Of a stretch of 64,000 nt of DNA, positions 1 to 9,757 are shown piece after piece. The translations under genes and the position numbers were made by a program. The notes below the pieces were generated by a model. That model worked only from the letters and a program-made list of their open reading frames with translations, was not told the DNA's origin and made no database searches. The stretch covers positions 62,001 to 126,000 of the forward strand of contig NZ_QAGM01000010.1 in assembly GCF_003049725.1 (NCBI RefSeq), written 5' to 3'. Within the stretch, counting starts at the first letter, position 1; each line of letters starts with the position of its first letter. This DNA is from Oceanimonas marisflavi (GTDB lineage: Bacteria; Pseudomonadota; Gammaproteobacteria; Enterobacterales; Aeromonadaceae).

Positions 1-327
1 AGCAGCGGCATCAAGAATGAATTTCCGCGCCGGCTGCTGGATGTGCTCGACCGGCTCAACCGCTGGCTTTATGCGCCGCGCTCGCCACTGAACTGGTTTA
101 CCCGCCGGCGGCGGCTGGAAATCACGCCCCACTCACCGGTGGGGGCATCAAGGGGCGAGCGGCTGCTGAACCGGGCCGGCATCGGCTATGTGCGCTTTAA
201 CGCAAATGGGGAGCCGGTGTGCGTGCAGCAGATCACCAGTGAGGGCACCGTGGACTTTATTGAGCCGGCGACCAGCACAGAGACGGCGCTCAGCTCTCGA
301 CCGGACCGAGAGGCTGACCAAAGCTGA
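1..327 (+). CDS. Unidentified protein, C-terminal part (cut by window start)
   Basis: The reading frame is open from base 1 to the stop at 325-327, so only the last 108 residues are visible and the true start lies outside the window. The fragment is rich in arginine and leucine in its first half, including a run of four arginines after an NWFT motif, and has no recognisable catalytic motif, signal peptide or membrane segment. The last 13 codons overlap the end of the convergent VOC gene (from 290), so the two genes share their 3' ends. I do not recognise the family. Codon usage matches the neighbours and gives no sign of transfer. Confidence 0.6.
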   Translation, partial: SSGIKNEFPRRLLDVLDRLNRWLYAPRSPLNWFTRRRRLEITPHSPVGASRGERLLNRAGIGYVRFNANGEPVCVQQITSEGTVDFIEPATSTETALSSRPDREADQS

Positions 328-709
328 ACTCCACCTGATTGCCGTTCGGGTCTTTCACACCGCAGTAATAACCCACCGGAAAGGGCTCGTCCCGGGGTGG
401 CCACAGCAGGCAGCCCGCCTGCCCGGCCCGCTCGGCCAGGGCGTCCACCGCGGCACGGCTTTGCAGGGCAAAGCCGAAGTGGCGGTAGTCCCGCTCTCCC
501 AGGTGCAGATCCTCGCCACCGTTCATCAGCACAAACACAAAGTCCCGCTCCCGGCCCGGCTCCGCCAGCCAGACGATGGTCTGGGGGCCGCTTTCCCGCC
601 GGTGGGTTTCTTTCATGCCGCAGAAATCATGGTAAAACTGCAGGCAGGCGTCGAGATCCCGCACATGCAGGGCCAGGTGGGTAAGGCGGGGGTAGTGAAT
701 GTGGGTCAT
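290..709 (-). CDS. VOC-family (glyoxalase/bleomycin resistance-type) protein
   Basis: A 139-residue single-domain protein of the vicinal oxygen chelate superfamily. It shows the usual start (LTHLALHVRDLDACLQFY), a central FGFAL segment and the C-terminal KDPNGNQVEFSF motif, in which the glutamate and the early histidine are the expected metal ligands. Members include glyoxalase I, dioxygenases and antibiotic-binding proteins, and the substrate cannot be assigned from sequence. The ATG at 709 was chosen over in-frame starts at 736 and further upstream because it has a GAGGA ribosome site at good spacing and matches the length of one-domain family members. It is convergent with the unidentified gene at 1-327 and divergent from the DUF2797 gene. 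Confidence 0.85.
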   Translation of the reverse strand: MTHIHYPRLTHLALHVRDLDACLQFYHDFCGMKETHRRESGPQTIVWLAEPGRERDFVFVLMNGGEDLHLGERDYRHFGFALQSRAAVDALAERAGQAGCLLWPPRDEPFPVGYYCGVKDPNGNQVEFSFGQPLGPVES

Positions 710-827
710 GGAGTCTTCCTCGGACAGATCTGACATGCTGCTGAGTATGGCCGCCATTCCCGGGAAAGGCACATCGCTGCCACGGCTGGTAGAATGGTGC
801 TCATAACATAATGACACAGAAGCGAGC

Positions 828-1646
828 ATGAGCAATCTCACCGGAACCCTGATCAAGATGCCGGCGCGGCTTGAGGCCCTCGTGGCCTATGAGCTGGCGC
901 TGGGCGAGCACCGCACCAGCCTGAACGCCTTTCTGGGCCAGCCCCTTAAGCTGACCTTTACCGGCAACATTTACTGCGATGCCTGTGGCCGCAAAACCAA
1001 AAAAAGCTACTCTCAGGGACACTGTTTTCCCTGCATGAAAAAACTGGCCCGCTGCGACATGTGCGTGATGAAGCCGGAAACCTGCCACTATTTTGAAGGC
1101 ACCTGTCGCGAGCCCGAGTGGGGCGATCGCAACTGCATGGTGCAGCACATCGTCTATCTGGCCAACACCTCCGGGCTGAAGGTGGGCATTACCCGCCATA
1201 CTCAGGTGCCGACCCGCTGGATTGACCAGGGCGCCACCCAGGCGCTGCCGCTGCTGCGGGTAGCTACCCGCCAGCTCTCCGGTTTTGTGGAAGTGGCCCT
1301 GGCCAGCATGGTGGCCGACAAAACCAACTGGCGCGCCATGCTCAAGGGCGACGAAGCGCCCTTGAATCTCAAGGCCGAAGGCGAGCGTCTGCTGCCGGAA
1401 ATAAAGGAAAAACTGGCCGAACTCACTCTTAAATACGGCGACGACGCCATTACCGTGCTCGACGAGCCGGTGGTCGAGCTCAGCTACCCGGTGCTGGAAT
1501 ATCCGACCAAAATCGTCAGCCATAATTTCGACAAGAACCCCGAGGTGGCCGGCACCCTGCTTGGCATCAAGGGCCAGTACCTGATCCTCGACACCGGGGT
1601 GATTAATCTGCGCAAGTTCACCGGTTATGAGGTGACCCTGGACTGA
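828..1646 (+). CDS. DUF2797 domain-containing protein
   Basis: A 272-residue cytosolic protein matching the DUF2797 family, whose function is not established. The N-terminal third carries paired cysteines of a zinc-ribbon type: CDACG near residue 51, CFPC near 66 and CDMC near 77, followed by two further cysteines, which suggests metal binding. A conserved segment around GLKVGITRHTQVPTRWIDQG is reminiscent of the GIY-YIG-like part reported for this family; that link is inference. It stands alone, with a strong bidirectional terminator directly behind it and the CstA-like gene convergent. The start at 828 follows a weak GAAGCGAG ribosome site. There is no sign of truncation. Confidence 0.85.
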   Translation: MSNLTGTLIKMPARLEALVAYELALGEHRTSLNAFLGQPLKLTFTGNIYCDACGRKTKKSYSQGHCFPCMKKLARCDMCVMKPETCHYFEGTCREPEWGDRNCMVQHIVYLANTSGLKVGITRHTQVPTRWIDQGATQALPLLRVATRQLSGFVEVALASMVADKTNWRAMLKGDEAPLNLKAEGERLLPEIKEKLAELTLKYGDDAITVLDEPVVELSYPVLEYPTKIVSHNFDKNPEVAGTLLGIKGQYLILDTGVINLRKFTGYEVTLD

Positions 1647-1661
1647 GGTTGCCAGACAACA

Positions 1662-1688
1662 AAAAGCCGGCCCACAAGGCCGGCTTTT
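1662..1688. terminator. Bidirectional rho-independent terminator
   Basis: An 11-bp perfect stem (AAAAGCCGGCC at 1662-1672 pairing with 1678-1688) with a 5-nt loop. It has A-tracts on the left and T-tracts on the right, so it can end both the DUF2797 transcript and the convergent cstA-like transcript. Confidence 0.9.
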
Positions 1689-1707
1689 GCATATCAGGCG
1701 TGAGCAA

Positions 1708-3144
1708 TCAGGCTTCGTCGGCCAGCAGGTGCTCGTTGCGGCCCTTGATGCGGGTAATGAGCAGGGCGGTGATCACCAGGGTGAGCACTATGCCGGTGAC
1801 GGTGGACAGGGTCATCGGCAGACCGGCGCCCAGGGTGGCGGAGTTCAGCAAAAAGCTGATAACGACCGTGGTCATAAACATGGCCGGCACGGTGGCAATC
1901 CAGTGCAGCTTGTTGTGGCGCAGCAGGTAGGCCGAGGCGGTCCACAGCATCATCACCGCGGTGGCCTGGTTGGCCACGCCGAAGTAGCGCCAGATAATGC
2001 CGAAGTCCACCTGAGTCAGCACGGCGCCAATCACGAACAGCGGAATGGCCAGCAGCAAACGCTTGGGCAGGCGGTTTTGCGGCATATTGAAATACTCGGC
2101 CAGGATCAGGCGGGCGGAGCGGAAGGCGGTGTCGCCGGAGGTAATGGGCAGCACAATCACGCCCAGCACCGCCATAAAGCCGCCCACGGCGCCCAGCAGG
2201 CCGGTAGACGCCTCATACACCAGATTGGCCGGGTTGCCGCCCATGCCGGTGTTCAGGCCTTCCACGCCACCGAAGAAGGACAGGGCAATGGCGCACCAGA
2301 TAAGGGCAATAATGCCTTCGCCGATCATGGCGCCGTAAAACACAAAGCGGCCATTGCTTTCATTTTCCACGCAGCGGGCCATCAGCGGCGATTGGGTGGC
2401 GTGAAAGCCGGACACGGCGCCACAGGCGATGGTGATAAACAGTGCCGGCCACAGCGGCATGTCGTTGGGGTTCAGGTTCTGGAAGAAGTCGCCCGCTTCA
2501 AAGCCCGGCAGCATGGTGTGCTCGCTGGACATCACCAGCGCCACGGTCAGGCCCACCGACATAAAGATCAGCAGGGCGCCAAAGAAGGGATAAAGACGGC
2601 CGATAATCTTGTCTACCGGCACTATGGTGGCCAGCAGGTAATACACGAAGATCACGCCCACAAACACCGACACGCTCACGCCGGTGATCTTGGCCAGCAG
2701 GCCGGCGGGGGCGGAGATGAACACCACACCCACCAGCAGCAGCAGCACAATGGCGAACACGTTCATAAAGTTTTTGGCGCCCCGGCCCAGGTATTTACCC
2801 GCCAGGTTGGGCACCGACTGACCGCCGTTACGCACCGACAGCATGCCCGAGAAGTAGTCGTGCACCGCGCCGGCGAAGATACAGCCCAGCACAATCCACA
2901 GCATGGCGGCGGGGCCATAGAGCGCACCCAGAATGGGGCCGAAGATGGGGCCGACACCGGCGATATTGAGCAGCTGAATGAGGTAGACCTTGCCTTTGGA
3001 CATGGGCACATAGTCCACGCCATCGCCCTGGGCATAGGCCGGCGTCTGACGCTGAGGCTTGATACCAAATACCCTTTCAACAAAGGTGCCGTAAATAAAA
3101 TAGCCGCCAATCAGCAGGCCGACGCAGAGCAAAAACCAGGTCAT
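1708..3144 (-). CDS. CstA/BtsT-family carbon starvation (pyruvate/peptide) transporter, short form
   Basis: A 478-residue polytopic inner-membrane protein of the CstA family, with the diagnostic segments GVGPIFGPILGALYGP and ACGAVSGFHATQSPLMARC and about 12-14 hydrophobic helices. E. coli relatives CstA and BtsT are about 700 residues and import pyruvate or peptides; this is the shorter subfamily. The ATG at 3144 was chosen over an upstream in-frame start at 3270 because it follows AGAGGGA and begins directly with the first membrane helix. It lies downstream of a BtsSR-like two-component system on the same strand, with a BtsR-type operator 71 bp upstream. That context makes regulated pyruvate uptake the likeliest role (inference). 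Confidence 0.88.
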   Translation of the reverse strand: MTWFLLCVGLLIGGYFIYGTFVERVFGIKPQRQTPAYAQGDGVDYVPMSKGKVYLIQLLNIAGVGPIFGPILGALYGPAAMLWIVLGCIFAGAVHDYFSGMLSVRNGGQSVPNLAGKYLGRGAKNFMNVFAIVLLLLVGVVFISAPAGLLAKITGVSVSVFVGVIFVYYLLATIVPVDKIIGRLYPFFGALLIFMSVGLTVALVMSSEHTMLPGFEAGDFFQNLNPNDMPLWPALFITIACGAVSGFHATQSPLMARCVENESNGRFVFYGAMIGEGIIALIWCAIALSFFGGVEGLNTGMGGNPANLVYEASTGLLGAVGGFMAVLGVIVLPITSGDTAFRSARLILAEYFNMPQNRLPKRLLLAIPLFVIGAVLTQVDFGIIWRYFGVANQATAVMMLWTASAYLLRHNKLHWIATVPAMFMTTVVISFLLNSATLGAGLPMTLSTVTGIVLTLVITALLITRIKGRNEHLLADEA

Positions 3145-3214
3145 CACATCATCCCTCTTGTATAGATTGCCGCCAGTGTAGGCGGTAAAAAAGACGGGAA
3201 AAGTGCTACCTGAG

Positions 3215-3243
3215 TGAGCGGTTGAATGGGCGGGGTAAGCGGT
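3215..3243 (-). promoter_or_regulatory. BtsR (YehT)-type operator, direct repeat
   Basis: On the minus strand ACCGCTTA (3243-3236) is followed by exactly 13 bp and then ACCGCTCA (3222-3215). This matches the E. coli BtsR motif ACC[G/A]CT[C/T]A-N13-[G/A]CC[G/A]CT[C/T]A described at btsT (yjiY). It lies between the regulator stop and the transporter start, in activator position for the transporter promoter. Confidence 0.8.
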
Positions 3244-3277
3244 CGCCAGCAGGGCTGAACGATCGCTCACTTTGCTG

Positions 3278-3988
3278 CTAGTGAAAGCCGAACAACTGCT
3301 TCAGGGGCTTGAGGTAGCGGCGCGACACCGGCACCCGGGCGCCGGCGCGGGTAAGGATCTCGCCGCCGGCGTCCAGCATCTCGATTTCGGCAATGGCGCC
3401 GGGCGTCACCAGATATTGCCGGTGGCAGCGTACCAGCGGGGTTTTTTCCTCTATGACCTTCAGGGTCATTTGAGTGTGTACCTTCTCGCTGGCGGTGGCC
3501 ACATGCACCCCGCCGAGATCGCTGAACACATATTCCACCTCGGCCACCGGCACTACCCTGAGGCGCTGACCACTGTAGCAGGGCAGGTGTTCCAGCCGGC
3601 TGGGGGCGATGGTTTCCACCGGCTGCGGACGCAGATCCCGGCGCACCCTGTTCAGGGTTTGTTGCAGCCGCCGCTCGTCCACCGGCTTGAGCAGATAGTC
3701 AAAGGCGTGACGCTCAAAGGCCTGCACCGCAAACTCGTCAAAGGCGGTGACGAACACCACCCTGGGCATGGTATCGGGGTCCAGCATGGCGATCAGCTCC
3801 ATGCCGCTGATGCGGGGCATCTGAATATCCAGAAACACCAGATCGGGACTGAGCCGGCTGATGGCCTGCATGGCCTCGATGGCATTGCCGCACTGACCCA
3901 CTATCTCGATGTCGGGGGCGTCGGCCAGTTGGGCCGCCAGCTCGTCCCGGGCAAAGGGTTCGTCGTCGACGATCAGGCAGGTGATCAT
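3278..3988 (-). CDS. btsR: LytTR-family response regulator, BtsR-like
   Basis: A 236-residue response regulator (E. coli BtsR has 239). Residues 1-115 form the receiver domain, with the acidic pair DD near 8-9 and phosphoacceptor Asp54 in VFLDIQMP. Residues 135-236 form a LytTR DNA-binding domain, ending in the typical VSRRYLKPLKQLF. Its ATG overlaps the sensor kinase stop by 4 bp (ATGA at 3988-3985), so the pair is translationally coupled. The cognate operator motif lies immediately downstream, in front of the CstA-like transporter. By family knowledge it should activate that transporter when the kinase senses pyruvate. The gene name is by similarity and context. Confidence 0.88.
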   Translation of the reverse strand: MITCLIVDDEPFARDELAAQLADAPDIEIVGQCGNAIEAMQAISRLSPDLVFLDIQMPRISGMELIAMLDPDTMPRVVFVTAFDEFAVQAFERHAFDYLLKPVDERRLQQTLNRVRRDLRPQPVETIAPSRLEHLPCYSGQRLRVVPVAEVEYVFSDLGGVHVATASEKVHTQMTLKVIEEKTPLVRCHRQYLVTPGAIAEIEMLDAGGEILTRAGARVPVSRRYLKPLKQLFGFH

Positions 3989-5661
3989 GATAAGGACTCC
4001 GTGATCGGCAGGGTGATTTCAACCTGAGTATATTCACCGGGCTCGCAGTGAACCTGCAGGCCGTAATCGGACCCGAACAGGTTCTGAATGCGTTTGTGCA
4101 CCAGGTTCATGCCCAGGCCGTCCGAGTGCTCGGGAGGGCGGTACAGCCCGGCGTTATCTGTAACGTCAAGGCGCAGTGTGGTGCCTTGCCGAGTGGCACT
4201 GACCCGTATATGGCCGGTGTCCAGCAGGTGGGAAGTGCCGTGCTTGACCGCATTTTCAATAACGGGCTGCAGGGTAAAAGCCGGTACCGGCAGACCATGC
4301 AGTGCCTCGGGAATATTCAGCTCCACTTGCAACTTGTCGGCAAAGCGGGCCTTTTCAATGGTCAGATAGGCGTCAATGTGCTCCAGCTCATCCCCCAGCG
4401 TGACCAGGCCGGTGGTGCGCTTGAGGTTGATGCGCAGAAACTGGCTGAGGTGCTGCAACAATTGCCGCGCCCGGTTGGGATCCCGCCGGGTAATGGCCCC
4501 TATGGTGCTCAGGGCGTTGAACAGAAAATGCGGATTGACCTGGGCCTGCAGCAGCTTCAGTTCGGTCTGGGTAAGCAGGCTGCGCTGCTCCAGAAAGCGG
4601 CCAAACAGGATCTGGCTCGACAACAGCCGGGCAATGCCTTCCCCAAGAGTACGGTTGATATTGAGAAACAGCTTGTTCTTGGGCTCGTAGAGCTTGATGG
4701 CGCCCACCACCTCGTTGTCGCTGCGCAGCGGGATCACCAGGCTGGAGCCAAGGGTACAGTGCGGCGACATGGAGCAGGCGTAGGGGGTTTCCACCCCGTC
4801 GGCAAACATCACCTTGTTTTGCTGCATGGCATCCAGGGTCATCTGTGAAGAGATGGGCGCGCCGGGCAGATGATGATCGGCGCCGATACCAATAAAGGCC
4901 AGCAGCTTTTCTCTGTCGGTAATGGCCACGGCGCCGACTTTGGTTTCTTCGATTAATATGCGCGCCACCTGGGCGCTGGTTTCCTCGTTAAAGCCCTTGC
5001 TGAGCAGACCCACACTGCGCTCGGCAATTTTCAGCGCCTTGGTGGAAAAGGCGGACGACTGCTTGTCGAACATGGTTTTCTGATCCCGAATCATGCTCAT
5101 AAACAGGGCCGCGCCCACCGAGTTGACCAGCAGCATGGAAGGCGCAATCTGCAGCACCAGCTCCAGCGCCTGATCAAAGGGGCGGGCCAGCAGCAGAATA
5201 ATGGCCATTTGCATGATCTCGGCGAACAGGGTCAGCAGACACACCCGCAGGGGGTTGAAAATCAGCTCGCTTCTGCCGGTGCGGCGCAGATACAGGCTGA
5301 CCAGACCGGCACTCAGCCCCTCAAGGGTAGTGGACACGGCGCAGGCCAGATTGGTAAAGCCGCCCAGGCTGTAGCGGTGCAGACCGCCAGTGAGTCCCAC
5401 CAGAGTGCCGGTCACCGGGCCGCCGAGCAGGCCGCCCAGCACGGCTCCCATGGCGCGGGTATTGGCAATGGCACCGTGAGTTTGCTCCCCGAAAGAGGTG
5501 GCCATAATGCAAAAGCCGGAAAACACCAGATAAATAAAGACCTTGTGGGGCAGCCGGGTAGAGGCCTCGGTCAGCAGCCGGAACAGCGGGGTTTTGCTGA
5601 CCAGATAGACAATGACCAGATACAGGCACATCTGCTGAATAAGCAGCAGCACAAGCGACAT
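3985..5661 (-). CDS. btsS: LytS/BtsS-like sensor histidine kinase
   Basis: A 558-residue membrane sensor, close to E. coli BtsS (561). The N-terminal ~190 residues form the 5TM-LYT sensor module with five to six helices and the conserved NTRAMGAVLGGLLGG stretch. A GAF domain follows (about 215-355), then the His_kinase segment with QVNPHFLFNALSTIGAI containing the phosphorylatable histidine, and a HATPase with the N-box ENAVKHG. In E. coli BtsS binds extracellular pyruvate with high affinity, and the same ligand is inferred here from family and the adjacent CstA-like carrier. It starts at ATG 5661 behind AAGGATC and is first in a btsS-btsR pair. Confidence 0.88.
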   Translation of the reverse strand: MSLVLLLIQQMCLYLVIVYLVSKTPLFRLLTEASTRLPHKVFIYLVFSGFCIMATSFGEQTHGAIANTRAMGAVLGGLLGGPVTGTLVGLTGGLHRYSLGGFTNLACAVSTTLEGLSAGLVSLYLRRTGRSELIFNPLRVCLLTLFAEIMQMAIILLLARPFDQALELVLQIAPSMLLVNSVGAALFMSMIRDQKTMFDKQSSAFSTKALKIAERSVGLLSKGFNEETSAQVARILIEETKVGAVAITDREKLLAFIGIGADHHLPGAPISSQMTLDAMQQNKVMFADGVETPYACSMSPHCTLGSSLVIPLRSDNEVVGAIKLYEPKNKLFLNINRTLGEGIARLLSSQILFGRFLEQRSLLTQTELKLLQAQVNPHFLFNALSTIGAITRRDPNRARQLLQHLSQFLRINLKRTTGLVTLGDELEHIDAYLTIEKARFADKLQVELNIPEALHGLPVPAFTLQPVIENAVKHGTSHLLDTGHIRVSATRQGTTLRLDVTDNAGLYRPPEHSDGLGMNLVHKRIQNLFGSDYGLQVHCEPGEYTQVEITLPITESLS

Positions 5662-5756
5662 GGCGGATCCTTGAGGGCTAGGGGGCTGGTGCTGATTTTA
5701 TAACATTCGGAGCGGCCGCACACCGCGACAGTCTTTCGAGCGCCGTCTGCTGAAGA

Positions 5757-6590
5757 CTATTGGGACAGTGAGGCCAGCTCGTTCAGCGCCGACTGCAACA
5801 GCGGAGTAATGGGCTCATTCAGTTTCAGGCTGAGCAGCTCATCGGCGCGGGTTTTGCCAAGGGTGAGGGCGGCAATGGGCTTGTTCCACTCCTGTGCCTT
5901 GCGGCAGAAGCGGTAGCCGGAGTACACCATCAGCGACGAGCCGATCACCAGCAGGCCGTCGGCCGCTTCAAGCGCATTCAGTGAGTCCTGCACTTTTTGC
6001 TTGGGCACATTGTCACCAAAAAACACCACATCGGGTTTAAGAATGCCGCCGCAACGGTCACATTCAGGAACCTGAAAGCGGCTGAAGTCCACTTCCAGAT
6101 CCGCGTCACCATCCGGGGCGGCGCTGGCGGTGTAGTGAATAAAGTCCGGGTTCAGCTCGGCGCTGCGCCGGTGGGTTTCATCCCGGCTGCAGCGGTAGTC
6201 GCAGCTCATGCACACCACCCGATCGGAGCGACCGTGCAGATCCACCACCTTTTCACTGCCGGCGCGCTGGTGCAGGCCGTCCACATTCTGGGTGACCAGC
6301 AGGCTGATATGGCCCAGCCGCTCCAGTTGTGCCAGGGCGCTGTGCGCCGGGTTGGGGCGAGCATCGCGCATCACCGGCCAGCCCACCAGGCTGCGGCCCC
6401 AGTAGCGTTTGCGGGTATGCTCGCAGCCCATAAAGTCCGGGTGCTGCACCGGCTGCTGGCGCTTCCACTGGCCCTGCTGATCCCGGTAGTCGGGAATGCC
6501 TGAGTCGGTGCTGATGCCGGCACCGGTCAGCACCAGCAGGCGCGGGTATTGGTGAATAAACTCAAGCAGTTTGGTATGGGCTTCGGTCAT
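5757..6590 (-). CDS. Sir2-family NAD-dependent protein deacylase
   Basis: A 277-residue sirtuin. It contains the NAD-binding GAGIS (residues 23-27), GIPDYRD, the TQNVDGLHQRAGS motif, the catalytic histidine in DLHGRSD, and a four-cysteine zinc site (CMSC near 130 and CDRC further on). GSSLMVYSGY is the late nucleotide-binding motif. The long insertion between the cysteine pairs and the motif set resemble the SIRT4-type class II branch rather than CobB. It would remove acyl groups from lysines using NAD, and substrates are unknown. It is a single gene on the minus strand, divergent from the restriction-modification island. Stop TAG at 5757-5759. Confidence 0.9.
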   Translation of the reverse strand: MTEAHTKLLEFIHQYPRLLVLTGAGISTDSGIPDYRDQQGQWKRQQPVQHPDFMGCEHTRKRYWGRSLVGWPVMRDARPNPAHSALAQLERLGHISLLVTQNVDGLHQRAGSEKVVDLHGRSDRVVCMSCDYRCSRDETHRRSAELNPDFIHYTASAAPDGDADLEVDFSRFQVPECDRCGGILKPDVVFFGDNVPKQKVQDSLNALEAADGLLVIGSSLMVYSGYRFCRKAQEWNKPIAALTLGKTRADELLSLKLNEPITPLLQSALNELASLSQ

Positions 6591-6703
6591 GGTGCAGGCT
6601 TCCCTGAACAGTGCAGTAAACAGTATTCAATATATTCAGAGAGCCGGCCAGGGGAGAAGGAATTTCACAAATGAGCCGTGGTGCGGTTACTGTGTTGCGA
6701 AAG

Positions 6704-6712
6704 TGCTAGAAT
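6704..6712 (+). promoter_or_regulatory. Extended -10 promoter for the hsdM operon (candidate)
   Basis: TGCTAGAAT is a TGn extended -10 box (hexamer 6707-6712, one mismatch to TATAAT), 56 bp upstream of the hsdM ATG. No convincing -35 box sits at 17 bp. Confidence 0.45.
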
Positions 6713-6767
6713 CCGGAGCAATTCAATTGCCGCCTGTAATGGCTATAACAAGAGCACGATAACAACC

Positions 6768-8744
6768 ATGACATCCAATATCTCTACTCTCGCCAGTCTT
6801 ATCTGGTCGGTGGCCGACCTGCTGCGCGGCGACTTCAAACAGTCTCAATATGGCCGCATTATTCTGCCCTTTACCGTGCTGCGCCGGCTGGAGTGCGTGC
6901 TGGCCCCCACCAAGGAGCGAGTGCTGGCCATGGTGGAAACCACCAAAACCATGCCGGACGCCGCCCGAGAAAAGCTGCTGCTCAACACCAGCGGCCAGAG
7001 CTTTTACAACACCTCCAAGCTCAGCCTCAGCCTGCTGGGTGAAAACCATGTGGGCGACAACTTGGATGCCTATGTGCGGGCCTTCTCCCGGGATGCCTTT
7101 GAGATATTTGAGCACTTCAACTTCGACGGCACCATCAACCTGCTGGAAGACGCCGATCTGCTCTACAAGGTAGCGCAGAAGTTCGCCAAGGTGGATCTCT
7201 CCCCCCAGGCGGTCGACAACTACCACATGGGCCTGGTGTTTGAAGAGCTGATCCGCCGCTTTGCGGAAAGCTCCAACGAAACTGCCGGTGAGCACTTTAC
7301 CCCCCGCGACATAGTGCGGCTGACCACCTCACTGGTGTTTACCGACGACGACGAGGCCCTCACCAAACCCGGCATAGTACGCTCCGTGTACGACCCCACC
7401 GCCGGCACCGGTGGCTTTCTGTCCTGCGGCATGGAATATCTGCATGAGCTGAACGAGCACGCCCGCCTGGCCACCTTTGGCCAGGAGCTGAACGCCGAGT
7501 CCTACGCCATCTGCAAGGCCGACATGCTGATCAAGGGCCAGGACATCAGCAACATCAAGCTGGGCAACACCCTGTCGGACGATCAGCTCAAGCACAACCG
7601 CTTTGACTACTGCCTGTCCAACCCGCCCTTTGGCGTGGACTGGAAAAAGGTGGAAAAAATTGTGCGTGACGAACACCAGCGGGCCGGCTTTAACGGCCGC
7701 TTTGGCCCCGGCCTGCCGCGGGTGTCCGACGGCTCCTTGCTGTTTTTGCTGCACCTTATCAGCAAAATGCAGGCCCCCTCCGCCGACTGCGCCGGCTCGC
7801 GCATAGGCATTATTCTTAACGGCTCGCCGCTGTTTACCGGTGGTGCCGGCAGCGGTGAAAGCGAAATTCGCCGCTACATTCTGGAGCACGATCTGCTGGA
7901 TGCCCTGGTGGCTCTGCCCACCGACATGTTCTACAACACCGGCATTGCCACCTACATCTGGGTGCTCTCCAACCACAAGCCGGCAGAGCGCAAGGGCAAG
8001 GTGCTGTTGATTAACGCCAGTGATCTGCACAGCCTCATGCGCAAGTCCCTCGGCTCCAAGCGCAAATACCTCAATGATGAGGCCATCAGGCAGATAGTGG
8101 AGCTGTACAGCCGCTATCAGCAAAGCCCCATTGCCAAACTGTTCCCCACCACCGCCTTTGGCTACCGGCGCATTACCGTGGAGCGTCCGCTCAAGCTGGC
8201 CTTTTACCCCCAGGATGCCGACCGGCTGGCCGCCCTGCAGGACGACAAGGCCTGGGCCAGGCTGGATGGCACCCTGCAAAGCGCCATACTTTCTGCCCTC
8301 GGCCAGTTTGAACAAGACAAGCTGCTCTCCCGCGACCGCTTTAAAAAGCAACTGACCGCACTGCTGGAAGGCACCAAGCTGCCCGCGCCGGCGTTCAAGC
8401 TGCTGTGCAAGCACCTGGCCGAGCAGGATGATGAAGCCGAGGTATGCAAGACCAGGGGCATGCCGGAAGCCAACCCGGATCTGCGGGATAACGAAAACGT
8501 GCCCCTGGGTGAGGACATTCACGCGTACTTTCAGCGGGAAGTGCTGCCCCATGTGCCCGATGCCTGGATAGACGAAAGCAAGACCGATCCCCTCGATGGT
8601 CAGGTGGGCCTGGTGGGCTACGAAATTCCCTTTAACCGCCACTTCTACCAGTATCAGCCGCCCCGGCCGCTGGAAGAAATAGACGCCGATCTGGATGCCG
8701 TCGCCAAAGAGATAATGCAGCTGCTGGCGGAGGTGCATTCGTGA
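6768..8744 (+). CDS. hsdM: Type I restriction-modification DNA methyltransferase subunit M
   Basis: A 658-residue N6-adenine methyltransferase. The N-terminal HsdM helical domain occupies roughly residues 1-140. SAM-binding motif [11 protein letters not shown] lies near 208 and catalytic motif IV NPPF near 284, followed by a long C-terminal region for HsdS contact. It forms M2S for methylation and R2M2S for restriction. The ATG at 6768 is used because homologues begin with a short N-terminus before [11 protein letters not shown]; an in-frame upstream start at 6678 adds 30 unlike residues. The stop overlaps the next gene by 4 bp (GTGA), so hsdM and the YhcG-like gene are coupled. Confidence 0.93.
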   Translation: MTSNISTLASLIWSVADLLRGDFKQSQYGRIILPFTVLRRLECVLAPTKERVLAMVETTKTMPDAAREKLLLNTSGQSFYNTSKLSLSLLGENHVGDNLDAYVRAFSRDAFEIFEHFNFDGTINLLEDADLLYKVAQKFAKVDLSPQAVDNYHMGLVFEELIRRFAESSNETAGEHFTPRDIVRLTTSLVFTDDDEALTKPGIVRSVYDPTAGTGGFLSCGMEYLHELNEHARLATFGQELNAESYAICKADMLIKGQDISNIKLGNTLSDDQLKHNRFDYCLSNPPFGVDWKKVEKIVRDEHQRAGFNGRFGPGLPRVSDGSLLFLLHLISKMQAPSADCAGSRIGIILNGSPLFTGGAGSGESEIRRYILEHDLLDALVALPTDMFYNTGIATYIWVLSNHKPAERKGKVLLINASDLHSLMRKSLGSKRKYLNDEAIRQIVELYSRYQQSPIAKLFPTTAFGYRRITVERPLKLAFYPQDADRLAALQDDKAWARLDGTLQSAILSALGQFEQDKLLSRDRFKKQLTALLEGTKLPAPAFKLLCKHLAEQDDEAEVCKTRGMPEANPDLRDNENVPLGEDIHAYFQREVLPHVPDAWIDESKTDPLDGQVGLVGYEIPFNRHFYQYQPPRPLEEIDADLDAVAKEIMQLLAEVHS

Positions 8745-9757
8745 GCGGAGTTCAGCCACAGCCGCACTTCAAGGAAGTGCTGACGCTTATCGAGCAGGCA
8801 CGGCAGCGGGCCACTCAGGCGGTCAACACCCAGCTGGTTGAGCTCTACTGGCAGGTAGGAGCCTATATCAGTCACAAACTGGAGCAGGCCGAATGGGGTG
8901 ACGCCGTGGTTGGCCAGCTGGCGGAATACTTGGCGCAAACCCAGCCGGGGCTGCGCGGCTTTACTCGCCGTAACCTGTTTCGTATGCGTCAGTTTTTCGA
9001 AACCTACCGTCATGATGAAAAAGTGACAGCACTGCTGACACAATTGCCCTGGACCCATAACCTGAGCATTCTCAGCCAGTGTAAGCGACCGGAAGAGCGC
9101 GAGTTTTACCTGCGCATGGCCATTCAGGAGAAGTGGTCCAGCCGTGAGCTGGACCGTCAGCTGAAAACCGCCTTGTTTGAGCGCAGCGTGATGCAGCCTG
9201 TAAAAGTCTCACCAGCGGTGAGACAAGCCCACCCCGGTGCACTGGATGTATTTCGCGATGCCTATATGGTGGAGTTTCTCGACCTGCCCCCCGGCCACGC
9301 CGAGGCTGACCTGCATCAGGGGCTGCTGCAGCGTTTAAAGGACTTTCTGATTGAGCTGGGCCGGGACTTTTGCTTTGTGGGCTCTGAATATCCGCTGCAG
9401 GTGGGTGGCCGCGACTTTGCGCTGGACTTGCTGTTTTTTCACCGTGGCCTCAACTGCCTGGTGGCCATCGAGCTGAAAGTCGGCCGCTTCGAGCCGGAAT
9501 ACCTGGGCAAGCTGGACTTTTATCTGGAAGCCCTCGATCGTGACGAACGCAAACCGCACGAAAACCCCGCCATTGGCGTGCTGCTCTGTGCCAGCAAAGA
9601 CGATGAAGTGGTGGAGTATGCCCTTAACCGCTCTTTGTCTCCGGCACTGATTGCCGAATATCAGACTCAGCTGCCCGACAAGGCGCTGCTGCAGGCCAAG
9701 CTGCATGAGTTTTATACCCTGAATGCGATGGAAGGGAGCAATGGCCATGAACTATAA
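8741..9757 (+). CDS. YhcG/DUF1016-family PDDEXK nuclease domain protein
   Basis: A 338-residue protein with an N-terminal DUF1016 helical domain (about 10-150, including [15 protein letters not shown]) and a C-terminal PDDEXK nuclease fold of the YhcG type. FALDLLFF supplies the catalytic Asp and AIELKVG the E-x-K pair. The start is GTG at 8741, overlapping the hsdM stop, with GGAGG 9 bp upstream. The gene lies between hsdM and hsdS in the same operon and overlaps the hsdS start. Family members are common in type I restriction loci and some toxin or defence settings. Its biochemical role here is unknown, and a helper nuclease in anti-phage defence is inference. Confidence 0.88.
   Translation: MSGVQPQPHFKEVLTLIEQARQRATQAVNTQLVELYWQVGAYISHKLEQAEWGDAVVGQLAEYLAQTQPGLRGFTRRNLFRMRQFFETYRHDEKVTALLTQLPWTHNLSILSQCKRPEEREFYLRMAIQEKWSSRELDRQLKTALFERSVMQPVKVSPAVRQAHPGALDVFRDAYMVEFLDLPPGHAEADLHQGLLQRLKDFLIELGRDFCFVGSEYPLQVGGRDFALDLLFFHRGLNCLVAIELKVGRFEPEYLGKLDFYLEALDRDERKPHENPAIGVLLCASKDDEVVEYALNRSLSPALIAEYQTQLPDKALLQAKLHEFYTLNAMEGSNGHEL

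Noticed and set aside
1687-3165. 492-codon open frame on the plus strand opposite the CstA-like gene
   Set aside because: Histidine- and glutamine-rich shadow translation of a membrane protein gene; no ribosome site or domain.
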